Source: Picosynechococcus sp. PCC 7117
GTDB lineage: Bacteria > Cyanobacteriota > Cyanobacteriia > Cyanobacteriales > MRBY01
Assembly: GCF_001693275.1 (NCBI RefSeq)
Contig: NZ_CP016477.1
Coordinates: 992,001 to 1,056,000, forward strand
Reading direction: 5' to 3'
DNA: 64,000 nt
Below the pieces are notes generated by a model, which was not told the DNA's origin, did not search any database, and worked only from the letters and a program-made list of their open reading frames with translations. The translations under genes were made by a program, and so were the position numbers. Shown piece after piece: positions 8,667 through 17,254 of this stretch (positions are counted from its first letter, which is position 1; each line of letters opens with the position of its first letter).

Positions 8667-11195
8667 ATGCGTGCAGTTTTAATGGCAGGTGGTGCTGGGA
8701 CAAGGTTGCGTCCCCTGACTTGTGATTTACCGAAGCCGATGGTGCCAGTGCTCAATCGCCCCATTGCCGAGCATATTATTAATCTACTCAAACGCCACCG
8801 CATTACCGAAGTGATTGCCACGCTCCACTATGTGCCGGACATCATGCGGGACTATTTTCAAGATGGCCATGAGTTTGGTGTCAAAATGCATTATGCCGTG
8901 GAAGAAGAGCAACCTTTAGGGACAGCGGGCTGCGTCAAAAATGTCGAAGAACTGCTCACCGAAACCTTTGTGGTGATTAGTGGGGATAGCATTACGGATT
9001 TTGATCTCGCGGCGGCGATCGCCTTCCACCGTGAAAAAGGTTCCAAGGCGACCCTGGTTCTTACCCGTGTTCCCAATCCCGTTGAGTTTGGCGTTGTGAT
9101 TACCGAAGAAAACGGACAAATTAGTCGCTTCCTCGAAAAACCCTCCACCAGTGAAATTTTTTCCGATACCGTCAACACAGGCACTTACATCCTCGAACCA
9201 GAGGTGCTGAAATATCTCCCGGAAAACGAAGAATGCGACTTCTCGAAGGATCTCTTTCCCCTGCTCCTCGACCGGGGAGAACCGATGTATGGCTACATTG
9301 CCGATGGCTACTGGTGTGATGTGGGACACCTTGATGCCTACCGTAAAGCCCAGTACGATGCCCTCGCCCGGAAAGTCCATGTGGAATATTCCTATGAAGA
9401 GCGATCACCAGGGATTTGGATTGGCCACAATACCTTTATTGACGACAGTGCGACGATTTCCCCCCCAGCGATGATTGGTGATAACTGCCGCATTGGGGCT
9501 AGAGTTCACATTGAACCCGGTACGGTCATTGGCGATAACGTGACCGTCGGTGCCGATTCTGACCTCAAACGTCCTATTCTCTGGAACGGCGTCGTTTTGG
9601 GTGATGAAGTGCAGTTGCGGGCCTGTACGGTGGTGCGGGGAAGCCGGGTCGATCGCCGCGCCCATATTTTAGAAGGGGCCGTGGTGGGGGCATTATCCAC
9701 CGTGGAAGAAGAAGCCCACATTGGTACTGGCGTGCGGATCTGGCCCAATAAGCGGATTGAGGCGGGGGCGATTGTGAATATCAACCTCATCTGGGGCAGC
9801 ACGGCCCAGCGGAATCTGTTTGGTCAGCGGGGGGTTTCTGGCCTCGCCAATATTGATATCACCCCCGAATTTGCCGTCAAGCTGGGGGCGGCCTACGGTT
9901 CGACTTTAAAAATTGGCTCGATGGTGCTAGTGTCGCGGGATCAGCGCAGTGTCTCGCGGATGGTAAGTCGTTCCTTGATTGCGGGGTTAATGTCGGCGGG
10001 CATTGGCGTGCAAAATCTCCAGGCTACAGCGATTCCCATCGCCCGGACCATGGCGAATATTCTAGATGTGGAAGGGGGAATTCATGTGCGGCTCCACCCG
10101 GAACGGTCGGATCATCTGCTAATTGAATTTCTCGACAGCCAAGGGATCAATATTTCTAAGGCAAAGGAAAAGAAAATCGAGGGGGTTTATTTTAAAGAAG
10201 ATTTAAGACGGGTGGCGATCGCCGAAATTGGCGAAATGTCCTGTCCGGCGCAAATTATTGAGCAATATAGTCAGCGCTTTGAAGATCACCTCAATATTGG
10301 TGCCTTGATGAATAGCGGCTCGAAGGTGGTCATTGACTATGCTTATGCTGTGTCTGGTGCTGTTTTACCGACTATTTTGAATAAATTTAGCTGTGATGCC
10401 GTTGTCCTCAACGCTAGTCTCAAGCAAAATTCCCCCGTGGGCCAAGAGAAAGAATCCCTACTGTTGCAGTTGGGCCATGTGGTAGAAGCCCTACGCGCCA
10501 GCATGGGGGTACAGGTTGCCGCCAACGGGGAACAACTCACCCTCGTCGATGAATCGGGACTATCTATCTATGGGGAACGCCTCACGGCCTTGCTGACGAG
10601 CATTCTCTTCACGGCCAGTCCACGCAGTTCCGTCGTGGTGCCCATCTATGCGTCGAGTGCTGTAGAACAAATTGCCCGCCGCCATGATGGTCATGTGATC
10701 CGCACCAAGGCCAACCCCACGGCCCTCATGGAAGCCTGCCGGAATAATCCCCATGTGGTGTTAGGGGGAAGTGGAGACATGGGTTTTATTTTCCCGGAGC
10801 TGCACCCTGGCTTTGATGCGATGTTCACAATTGCCAAATTAATTGAGATGTTGACCATCCAAGAGCGATCGCTGGGTCAAATTCGGGCAGAATTACCGAT
10901 CATTTTCCACAAGTCTTACACGATGCGCTGTCCCTGGCGAGTGAAGGGAGCTTTAATGCGGCACTTAGTCGAAATCCATGAGAGCGATCGCCTGGTGTTG
11001 ATCGATGGCGTCAAAATTATTGATCCGGTTTCGGATAACTGGGTGCTGGTGCTGCCCGACGCGGGGGAACCATTAGTACATATTTACGTCAACAGTGAAA
11101 GCCGGGAATGGGTCGAAGAATCCTTGCGGGATTATCGCCACAAGGTGCAGAGCTTCATCGAACGGGAACAAAACGGCGATATGCCGGAATTTTAG
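8667..11195 (+). CDS. mannose-1-phosphate guanylyltransferase / phosphomannomutase-like fusion
   Basis: An 842-residue cytoplasmic protein that joins a sugar-nucleotide pyrophosphorylase (residues 1-235; signature AGGAGTRLRPLT, then LPKPMVPVLNRP), a left-handed beta-helix region of hexapeptides (about 250-375), and a phosphohexomutase-like half (about 380-840). The mutase half has SRDQRSVSRM where a TASHNP phosphoserine loop is expected, so mutase activity is uncertain. It likely feeds GDP-mannose-type sugars into polysaccharide or glycan synthesis. Start: ATG with GGAG nine bases upstream; an earlier in-frame ATG at 8616 lacks a ribosome site. The stop overlaps that of the convergent gene by four bases. 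Confidence 0.85.
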   Translation: MRAVLMAGGAGTRLRPLTCDLPKPMVPVLNRPIAEHIINLLKRHRITEVIATLHYVPDIMRDYFQDGHEFGVKMHYAVEEEQPLGTAGCVKNVEELLTETFVVISGDSITDFDLAAAIAFHREKGSKATLVLTRVPNPVEFGVVITEENGQISRFLEKPSTSEIFSDTVNTGTYILEPEVLKYLPENEECDFSKDLFPLLLDRGEPMYGYIADGYWCDVGHLDAYRKAQYDALARKVHVEYSYEERSPGIWIGHNTFIDDSATISPPAMIGDNCRIGARVHIEPGTVIGDNVTVGADSDLKRPILWNGVVLGDEVQLRACTVVRGSRVDRRAHILEGAVVGALSTVEEEAHIGTGVRIWPNKRIEAGAIVNINLIWGSTAQRNLFGQRGVSGLANIDITPEFAVKLGAAYGSTLKIGSMVLVSRDQRSVSRMVSRSLIAGLMSAGIGVQNLQATAIPIARTMANILDVEGGIHVRLHPERSDHLLIEFLDSQGINISKAKEKKIEGVYFKEDLRRVAIAEIGEMSCPAQIIEQYSQRFEDHLNIGALMNSGSKVVIDYAYAVSGAVLPTILNKFSCDAVVLNASLKQNSPVGQEKESLLLQLGHVVEALRASMGVQVAANGEQLTLVDESGLSIYGERLTALLTSILFTASPRSSVVVPIYASSAVEQIARRHDGHVIRTKANPTALMEACRNNPHVVLGGSGDMGFIFPELHPGFDAMFTIAKLIEMLTIQERSLGQIRAELPIIFHKSYTMRCPWRVKGALMRHLVEIHESDRLVLIDGVKIIDPVSDNWVLVLPDAGEPLVHIYVNSESREWVEESLRDYRHKVQSFIEREQNGDMPEF

Positions 11196-11464
11196 GGCGC
11201 GGTTTTACGACCATGGTCGGGACAAGGGGGCGCGGAGATTGTCCGGTCTAACCATCCTTGGGCCTGTTCGAGATGTTGCAGGGCGGCGGCGGGATTGTCA
11301 TTCAACAAAAAAACCAGAGCCGCAGATAAATGTTGTTGGGCTTGGACTTTACGGTTGCCTTTTAATCTGTGCCAATCATTGGGGGCGATCGCCAACTTTG
11401 CAGCGAGGGCTTGGGCCAGTTCTAGCGCATCAATGGCTGTTAAATCAGACGTTAAACTATGCAT
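11192..11464 (-). CDS. small conserved cyanobacterial protein (DUF6439-like)
   Basis: A 90-residue helical protein, MHSL to KTAP. It contains LELAQALAAKL, NDWHRLKGNRKVQA, ALVFLLNDNP and GWLDRTISAPPCP, a pattern I associate with a cyanobacterial family of unknown function (DUF6439); this is from memory. The ATG at 11462-11464 fits the family better than the longer reading from 11494, which would run into the frr terminator. It lies downstream of frr on the same strand but beyond the terminator. Confidence 0.68.
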   Translation of the reverse strand: MHSLTSDLTAIDALELAQALAAKLAIAPNDWHRLKGNRKVQAQQHLSAALVFLLNDNPAAALQHLEQAQGWLDRTISAPPCPDHGRKTAP

Positions 11465-11491
11465 CACAACACTAATTTCTAGGATATTCAA

Positions 11492-11516
11492 CAAAAAAAG
11501 AAGGCCTTTGGGCCTC
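11492..11516 (-). terminator. terminator of pyrH-frr
   Basis: Read on the minus strand: AGGCC, short loop, GGCCT stem followed by CTTTTTTTG. It begins 24 bases after the frr stop, correctly oriented to end the pyrH-frr transcript. Confidence 0.8.
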
Positions 11517-11539
11517 CCTCTAGTCTACCGAGTGCGGCC

Positions 11540-12088
11540 CTAGACCGTCATAATGTCTTTTTCTTTGATCTTGAGTAAGTCATCGATTTTTGTCGTAAAC
11601 TCGTCCGTCACCTTCTGGATATCGTCCTGTAAGCTACGGGATTCATCCTCGGAAATGTCGCTATTTTTCTCCTGTTTGCGCACATCATCAATGGCATCAC
11701 GGCGAATATTGCGGAGGGCCACTTTTCCTTCTTCAGCTAATTTTCCAGCCGTTTTGACCAATTCTTGACGGCGCTCCTTCGTTAACGGCGGAATATTTAA
11801 GCGGATATTTGTCCCATCATTGTTGGGGGTCAGACCCAAATCGGACATGGAAATGGCCCGCTCCACATCACTCAAACTACCCCGATCAAAGGGTTGGATC
11901 ATAATGGTGCTGGAGTCGGGTGTCGAAATACTCGCCAACGATTTTAGGGGAGTTTCTGCACCGTAATATTCCACTGTAATCCGGTCGAGGAGGGAGGCGC
12001 TAGCTCTCCCTGTCCGGAGGGTGTTAAAAGACCGCTGGGTTGCCTCAATGGTCTTTTGCATATTTTCTCTAAGTTCACTTAACTGCAC
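11540..12088 (-). CDS. frr: ribosome recycling factor
   Basis: RRF splits post-termination ribosomes together with EF-G. The 182 residues begin at a GTG (12088) with a GGAGGT site just upstream; the longer reading to 12214 is inside pyrH and is not used. Family features: the long three-helix coil with [35 protein letters not shown], and [10 protein letters not shown]. The 5' end overlaps the pyrH stop by 14 bases, indicating translational coupling and a pyrH-frr operon, an order common in bacteria. Confidence 0.96.
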   Translation of the reverse strand: MQLSELRENMQKTIEATQRSFNTLRTGRASASLLDRITVEYYGAETPLKSLASISTPDSSTIMIQPFDRGSLSDVERAISMSDLGLTPNNDGTNIRLNIPPLTKERRQELVKTAGKLAEEGKVALRNIRRDAIDDVRKQEKNSDISEDESRSLQDDIQKVTDEFTTKIDDLLKIKEKDIMTV

Positions 12089-12797
12089 AGGAACCTCCCA
12101 CGATTGTTCCAACTGGTTCACCTTTAACGGCACGGACGATGTTGCCTTTCTCAAATAGATTAAACACCATAATCGGGATGTCGTTTTCTTTGCAAAGGGC
12201 GATCGCCGTCCCATCCATTACCCTTAAATCATTGGCGAGAACGTGGGCATAGGTCAAGCTTTCATAGCGTTTTGCTGCGGGATTTTTCGCTGGATCGCTG
12301 TCGTAAACCCCATCAACTTTGGTGGCTTTGAAGATCACTTCGGCGTCAATTTCAGCGGCCCTCAGGGCAGCGGTGGTATCGGTGGTAAAGAAGGGATTCC
12401 CGGAGCCTGCGCCAAAAATCACCACCCGGCCTTTTTCTAAATGCCGGATAGCCCGTCGCCGGATATAGGGTTCTGCGACCTCTTGCATGGCGATCGCCGT
12501 TTGGACTCGGGTCGGAATATCGATTTGTTCGAGGGCATCCTGGAGGGTCATCGCATTCATCACCGTCGCGATCATGCCAATATAATCCGCCGTGGCCCGA
12601 TCCATCCCTTTAGCCGAAGCCTGTACCCCACGGAAAATATTGCCACCGCCAACCACGATCACAATTTGCACACCGCTGGAGACAACTTCTGCAATTTCTT
12701 TGGCGATGTCTGATACGATTTGCGGGTCAATCCCGTAACCGAGATCCCCCATCAGAGCCTCACCACTCAGCTTTAAAAGAACACGTTGGTACGCCAT
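12075..12797 (-). CDS. pyrH: UMP kinase
   Basis: Bacterial-type uridylate kinase (amino-acid-kinase fold), converting UMP to UDP with ATP in pyrimidine synthesis. The 240 residues show [12 protein letters not shown] at the start, [11 protein letters not shown], the UMP-binding region [29 protein letters not shown], and a C-terminal [12 protein letters not shown]. Normal length. First gene of the pyrH-frr operon. Confidence 0.96.
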   Translation of the reverse strand: MAYQRVLLKLSGEALMGDLGYGIDPQIVSDIAKEIAEVVSSGVQIVIVVGGGNIFRGVQASAKGMDRATADYIGMIATVMNAMTLQDALEQIDIPTRVQTAIAMQEVAEPYIRRRAIRHLEKGRVVIFGAGSGNPFFTTDTTAALRAAEIDAEVIFKATKVDGVYDSDPAKNPAAKRYESLTYAHVLANDLRVMDGTAIALCKENDIPIMVFNLFEKGNIVRAVKGEPVGTIVGGSCAVK

Positions 12798-12970
12798 CGG
12801 TTGTCCCGTTCCTATCTAACTCGCGTTTTGCCTCCATTAAAATAGCAGCTTTTCGGAAATTGCGGCCCGACCCAAGAAAACTTTGCGCCCTGAAAAAGTA
12901 TTTTATTTTTTATTACCATTTAGATTATTAAAGTGAATCTAAATCAAAAATTATCACTGGAGCAACGGCA

Positions 12971-13759
12971 ATGGGCGCAGTCACCGCCGCAGATCAATGG
13001 CATTGGCAAGAATGGGAAGGGCGGCCCTATTTAACCTGTGCACTGCTAGAGCCTTGGCACCATGGATTTTTCACCCAAGCTTTTGCGCCGGAACTGCCAG
13101 AAAATCTTGTGAGAATTTTCCATCCGGAAATCTCGGCCTACCGTGTCAAACAGGTCCATGGGAATACCGTCCTCACGCCCCACGAAATTAATTGGGAAGG
13201 GGAGCATTTTTCGCCAGCGGATGGGATTGTTTCAACGGCTTCCCAACAGGCGGTTTTTGTTGCCACAGCAGATTGTACCCCGGCCCTCATTGGCGATCGC
13301 CGCACCGGACAAGTGGCAGCCATCCATGCGGGCTGGCGAGGTACAGCAAAACGGATTATCCCCGAAGCGATTCAAAAGTTTCTCGATGCGGGTTCTGAAA
13401 TAAAAGATTTACTAGTTGCCCTTGGCCCGGCCATCAGTGGCGAAGTTTACCAAGTCTCCACCGATGTTGCCGTCGAGATGGGAGTCAGTTTAGGCTTGCA
13501 GGATCTTGCAGATGATCTCGATGGGATGCTCCTCGCCCTGGAAAATCTCCTGGATTCACCGATTCTGCCCGATGATGAACATGAAAAAGTGCGCCTTGAT
13601 GTCCGTCGCGTCAATCAATTACAGCTTGAGCAGTTGGGTCTAGAGCTTGAGCAAATGGCGATCGCCCCCCACTGCACCTACCAACAGCCTGAACATTTCT
13701 TTTCCTATCGCCGCAGTAACCAAAAAAACGTGCAATGGTCAGGGATTGTTTCCCGCTAA
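12971..13759 (+). CDS. pgeF: multicopper polyphenol oxidase-fold protein (YfiH/PgeF family)
   Basis: A 262-residue member of the YfiH/LACC1 family, described as peptidoglycan editing factor in E. coli and as purine nucleoside-active enzymes elsewhere. The zinc-site motifs are visible: VKQVHGN (His), ADCTP (Cys) and IHAGWRGT (His), plus LGPAISGEVYQV. Start ATG 12971 has GGAG nine bases before it. It is convergent with rpsA across a terminator. Confidence 0.88.
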   Translation: MGAVTAADQWHWQEWEGRPYLTCALLEPWHHGFFTQAFAPELPENLVRIFHPEISAYRVKQVHGNTVLTPHEINWEGEHFSPADGIVSTASQQAVFVATADCTPALIGDRRTGQVAAIHAGWRGTAKRIIPEAIQKFLDAGSEIKDLLVALGPAISGEVYQVSTDVAVEMGVSLGLQDLADDLDGMLLALENLLDSPILPDDEHEKVRLDVRRVNQLQLEQLGLELEQMAIAPHCTYQQPEHFFSYRRSNQKNVQWSGIVSR

Positions 13760-13778
13760 CCCCAGGCGAAAGTTTCGA

Positions 13779-13810
13779 TAAAAAAAGAGAGGCCTTTGCA
13801 GTACCTCCCT
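13779..13810 (-). terminator. terminator of rpsA
   Basis: On the minus strand, stem AGGGAGG / CCTCTCT (one G-U pair) with an 11-nt loop, followed by TTTTTTATC. It lies between the stops of rpsA and pgeF, oriented for rpsA. Confidence 0.75.
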
Positions 13811-13900
13811 TCATCATTAAAATTTGCAATTAAGTGTGCAGTTTATAGAAAAAGCTTGTGGAACCCAGAGGAAAATACTTGGTTTCCGCAACTATTCTGC

Positions 13901-14881
13901 TTACTCTGTTGCACTCATGTATTCATCATCAGTATCGAGATCTTCGCTCTCGTCCACTTGATCTTCAACGGTCAGACCAGCCGCTTCAGCCCGGAGCTTT
14001 TCGCGGTACTTCTCTGCCATCTCCTCGGCCTTTTCAAACACAAGGTCACGGTTCTTGAGCATATCGCCCGGTTCGGGTTCAAGCTGCTTCGTCGACAAGG
14101 AGATCCGACCCCGTTCCGCATCAAGATCAATGATCATCACCTTCAGTTCGTCGTTCACCTGGAAGACGCTGTGGGGGGTATCAATGTGGTCGTGGGAGAT
14201 TTCAGAAATGTGGAGCAGGCCGCTGACACCACCGATATCAATAAACGCACCATAGGGCTTGATCCCACGGACAGAACCCACAACGACTTCGCCGACTTCC
14301 AGGCCATTCATCTTCCGCTCAACCAGTGCCCGACGGTGACTGAGGACGAGGCGATTGCGGTCTTCATCGACTTCGAGGAATTTGAGGGGCAGTTCCTGGC
14401 CGACGAGATCTTCTTTCGCTTGGCGAGTGCTGATGTGAGAACCGGGAATAAAGCCGCGCAACCCTTCAATACGAACCAAAGCACCACCACGGTTGGTGGC
14501 AAACACCAAAGAGCGAACCGTCGCATCTTCTGCTTGGAGTTGACGGACACGTTCCCACGCTCTCATGTATTCAATGCGGCGGATGGAGAGGGTAAGCTGA
14601 CCATCTTCGTTCTCATCGGTGAGAATGAAAAACTCACGGGTTTCGTCAGATTGAAGAACCTCATCGGGAGTATCCACACGGTTAATGGACATCTCCTGGA
14701 TGGGAATATATGCTGCGGTTTTCGCGCCGATGTCGATCAATGCACCTCTTGGCTCCATACTAAATACGGTGCCGGGAACGATATCTCCAGGGCTGAAATG
14801 ATAATCGTATTTGTCTAAGAGAGCGGCAAAATCGTCATGGGTAAAACCAATATCTACTGTAGCTGTGTTCTGACTGACCAT
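13901..14881 (-). CDS. rpsA: 30S ribosomal protein S1
   Basis: Ribosomal protein S1, which helps mRNA bind the 30S subunit. At 326 residues it has three S1 domains, the short form usual in cyanobacteria and plastids, rather than six: domain 1 from GDIVPGTVFSMEPRG, domain 2 from VRSLVFATNRGG, domain 3 from VGEVVVGSVRGIKPYG. The C-terminus is acidic (SEDLDTDDEYM). It is third in the collinear series psbT, nrdR, rpsA, with a 433-base leader suggesting its own promoter. Confidence 0.95.
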   Translation of the reverse strand: MVSQNTATVDIGFTHDDFAALLDKYDYHFSPGDIVPGTVFSMEPRGALIDIGAKTAAYIPIQEMSINRVDTPDEVLQSDETREFFILTDENEDGQLTLSIRRIEYMRAWERVRQLQAEDATVRSLVFATNRGGALVRIEGLRGFIPGSHISTRQAKEDLVGQELPLKFLEVDEDRNRLVLSHRRALVERKMNGLEVGEVVVGSVRGIKPYGAFIDIGGVSGLLHISEISHDHIDTPHSVFQVNDELKVMIIDLDAERGRISLSTKQLEPEPGDMLKNRDLVFEKAEEMAEKYREKLRAEAAGLTVEDQVDESEDLDTDDEYMSATE

Positions 14882-15314
14882 GTGTGTTTCTATTCCTAGT
14901 GTTTAATCTCCTGAACTTTTGTTGCTGACCTCCAACCTCGATACGCGACCGACCTTTGGGATTTAAGGCACAACCCAAAATGGCTTTTTCATAACATATG
15001 TTTGGTGGGAGAAATAGTCTAGGGATGGGAAAGCATCGCCTCGACTAGCTTTGGGTAAATTACGGGAGCCTTGGATGTCTTCAAATTTGAATGCTTGATG
15101 ACATCTTGATAAGTAATTTACAGCAGCAAGAAAAACCGTACTACGATCAAGGCAGTATGGCAGGGTACATATCTTAAAATGTAAAAGTTAAATATATTAA
15201 GATACAGGATATCAATAGTATCTCAAAAAATGGCGCAGATCCATAAGTTCCCAGGCTTATTTTTTCGACTGTTACTACAGGGGAACGGGATCAACAAAAT
15301 AAATCTCGTTTAAT
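14882..15314. other. noncoding leader region upstream of rpsA
   Basis: 433 bases between nrdR and rpsA with no credible reading frame or RNA gene. It is AT-rich around 15180-15230 (tracts such as TTAAATATATTAAGATA), compatible with promoters and a long 5' leader for rpsA. I see no riboswitch I can name. Confidence 0.4.
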
Positions 15315-15860
15315 CTAGTTTGCAGAGGGCGTTAGGACTGAGGGAGAAGTCAGATCTTCTGATTCTTCGTCTTCATTGAGGGTTTGAATCCAGAGGTTGG
15401 CTTGCTCGGCGTTGTCCTGGAGATGACTGAGGGTTTCGATAAAGTCATCGACTCCTTGGAACTGACGGTACACGGAAGCAAAACGCACGTAGGCGACTTC
15501 ACTTTCTTGGCGGAGCCGATGCAACACCAAATCCCCAATTTGGGCCGTGGTAATGCTGCGCTTGGGTTTCTGTTGGAGTTGGGCTTCGATTTCTTCGGCG
15601 ATCGCCTCTAGGGTGGAGGGTAAAACAGTTGTTTTTTCGCAGGCCCGCACCATACCCCGCAAAATTTTAGAGCGATCAAAGGCTTCACTTTGACCATTGC
15701 GCTTGATCACAGAGATGGGCACAAATTCGATCCGCTCGTAGGTGGTGAAACGGTGTTTGCAACTGAGGCATTCCCGACGACGGCGGATACTCCGTCCAGC
15801 GCCGGTGGATCTTGACTCTAAAACGCGACTATCAGTATGTTGACAATAGGGGCATTGCAT
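15315..15860 (-). CDS. nrdR: transcriptional repressor NrdR
   Basis: Zinc-ribbon/ATP-cone regulator that represses ribonucleotide reductase genes according to ATP/dATP levels. The 181 residues start at [13 protein letters not shown]; the Zn ribbon cysteines are CPYC and CLSC, followed by the ATP cone from [18 protein letters not shown]. An upstream extension to 15986 has no family match. The C-terminus is acidic. It lies between psbT and rpsA, a neighbourhood seen in other cyanobacteria. Confidence 0.95.
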   Translation of the reverse strand: MQCPYCQHTDSRVLESRSTGAGRSIRRRRECLSCKHRFTTYERIEFVPISVIKRNGQSEAFDRSKILRGMVRACEKTTVLPSTLEAIAEEIEAQLQQKPKRSITTAQIGDLVLHRLRQESEVAYVRFASVYRQFQGVDDFIETLSHLQDNAEQANLWIQTLNEDEESEDLTSPSVLTPSAN

Positions 15861-16042
15861 AACGATTGGAACAGAAAAAAGTTGGCCGATCTGAGCAAAA
15901 TATGGCAGCCGCTGATCGGTGCATCCTAATGATTGGGGGAAAATGGAGAAAGCCTGAACCAAGAAAAAATCTGCCCTAAAAGACAAACTTTTCGCTTTAG
16001 TTCAGGGATGATCTTCAAAGGTTGGTATGAGAAAATCAAAGT

Positions 16043-16138
16043 TTATTTTTCGATACGGGGGGGTTCGCGGAAGGCGATCGCGAAAAAGAGAACCGATAAC
16101 GCCATCGCTAGCACAATAATGTAAGCAACACTATCCAT
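16043..16138 (-). CDS. psbT: photosystem II protein PsbT
   Basis: A 31-residue single-span thylakoid protein at the PSII dimer interface. Translation of the minus strand begins MDSVAYIIVLAMALSV and ends REPPRIEK, an essentially exact PsbT pattern. It stabilises the acceptor side and dimer. AAGGA lies about 12 bases before the ATG. PsbT is usually directly downstream of psbB; here the upstream neighbour is an RluD-type gene on the other strand, so psbB has been separated. Confidence 0.96.
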   Translation of the reverse strand: MDSVAYIIVLAMALSVLFFAIAFREPPRIEK

Positions 16139-16330
16139 GTTTTTAAAAAATCCTTGGGTTTTGAACTTTTGCTTCACTTTAACATTTTTTTGTTCGGATC
16201 CTCAGTTGGGGTTTTGTTGATAATTGAGATTTTAAGTTTTTTAACGTTTTCTGCCCCATTTGGGAAAAATGTGAGGTCTTGGGGGCTTGGGGAAAAGATT
16301 TTTGCAGACTATTCGAGGCACAGCTAGGGG

Positions 16331-17254
16331 ATGACGGAACAAATTTTAGAATTAAAAGTTGAAGGAGCAGGGGAACGCCTGGATCAATGGTTGGCCCAGC
16401 AGCTCCCAGAGTTGTCACGGTCTCGTTTGCAGCGATTGATTGAGCAGGGTCAAGTACAGCTCAATGAAGCCCCTTGCCAATCGAAAAAGACAAAATTAAA
16501 AGTGGGCGATCGCCTAATACTCAAGATTCCCGCCCCAGCAACTATGGCCCTCGCACCGGAGGCAATGGATCTGGATATTTTGTTTGAAGATGAGCATTTT
16601 TTAATCGTTAATAAACCCGCTGGGATGGTGGTACATCCGGCACCGGGAAACTATACCGGCACCCTTGTTCATGGGTTGTTGGCCCACTGCGGCGAGAATT
16701 TAGCAGGTATTGGTGGGGTACAGCGGCCTGGCATTGTGCACCGCTTGGATAAGGACACGACCGGGGCGATCGCCATTGCGAAAACAGACCAGGCCCACCA
16801 ACATCTACAGGCGCAGATCAAGGCCAAAACTGCGAGACGGGAATACATGGGGATTGTCTACGGTTGCCCCCGGAATGATGCTGGGACAATTGAGGCGCCG
16901 ATTGCGCGGCATAAAGGCGATCGCAAAAAAATGGCCGTCGATGAAACGGGGCGTCCGGCAGTGACCCACTGGGAGATCATGGAACGCCTGGGCAATTATT
17001 CTTTGCTCTATTACAAGCTCGAAACGGGCCGCACCCACCAAATCCGCGTTCACAGTGCCCACATGGGCAATCCGATCATCGGGGACCCCCTCTATACCAG
17101 CAATAAATTCGATAAGGTCAAACTCACGGGCCAAGCACTCCACGCCCGCAAGCTCATGGTCGAACATCCAGTGACCGGAGAAACGATCGAGGCGATCGCC
17201 CCTTTACCTACAGAATTTGAAAAGTTACTGCGATTTTTGCGCCAGCGGGCCTAG
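16331..17254 (+). CDS. RluD-family 23S rRNA pseudouridine synthase
   Basis: Large-subunit rRNA pseudouridine synthase of the RluA/RluD group, 307 residues. An N-terminal S4 RNA-binding domain (ERLDQWLAQQLPELSRSRLQ) precedes the catalytic domain with GIVHRLDKDTTG, whose Asp is the nucleophile, then GRTHQIRVH and IIGDPLY. The exact target uridines cannot be told from sequence. The stop overlaps that of the convergent collagen-like gene by four bases. Confidence 0.9.
   Translation: MTEQILELKVEGAGERLDQWLAQQLPELSRSRLQRLIEQGQVQLNEAPCQSKKTKLKVGDRLILKIPAPATMALAPEAMDLDILFEDEHFLIVNKPAGMVVHPAPGNYTGTLVHGLLAHCGENLAGIGGVQRPGIVHRLDKDTTGAIAIAKTDQAHQHLQAQIKAKTARREYMGIVYGCPRNDAGTIEAPIARHKGDRKKMAVDETGRPAVTHWEIMERLGNYSLLYYKLETGRTHQIRVHSAHMGNPIIGDPLYTSNKFDKVKLTGQALHARKLMVEHPVTGETIEAIAPLPTEFEKLLRFLRQRA

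Noticed and set aside
13796-14818. 340-residue frame on the plus strand opposite rpsA
   Set aside because: It lies wholly antisense to the well-supported S1 gene and has no family-like motif; a codon-bias shadow.
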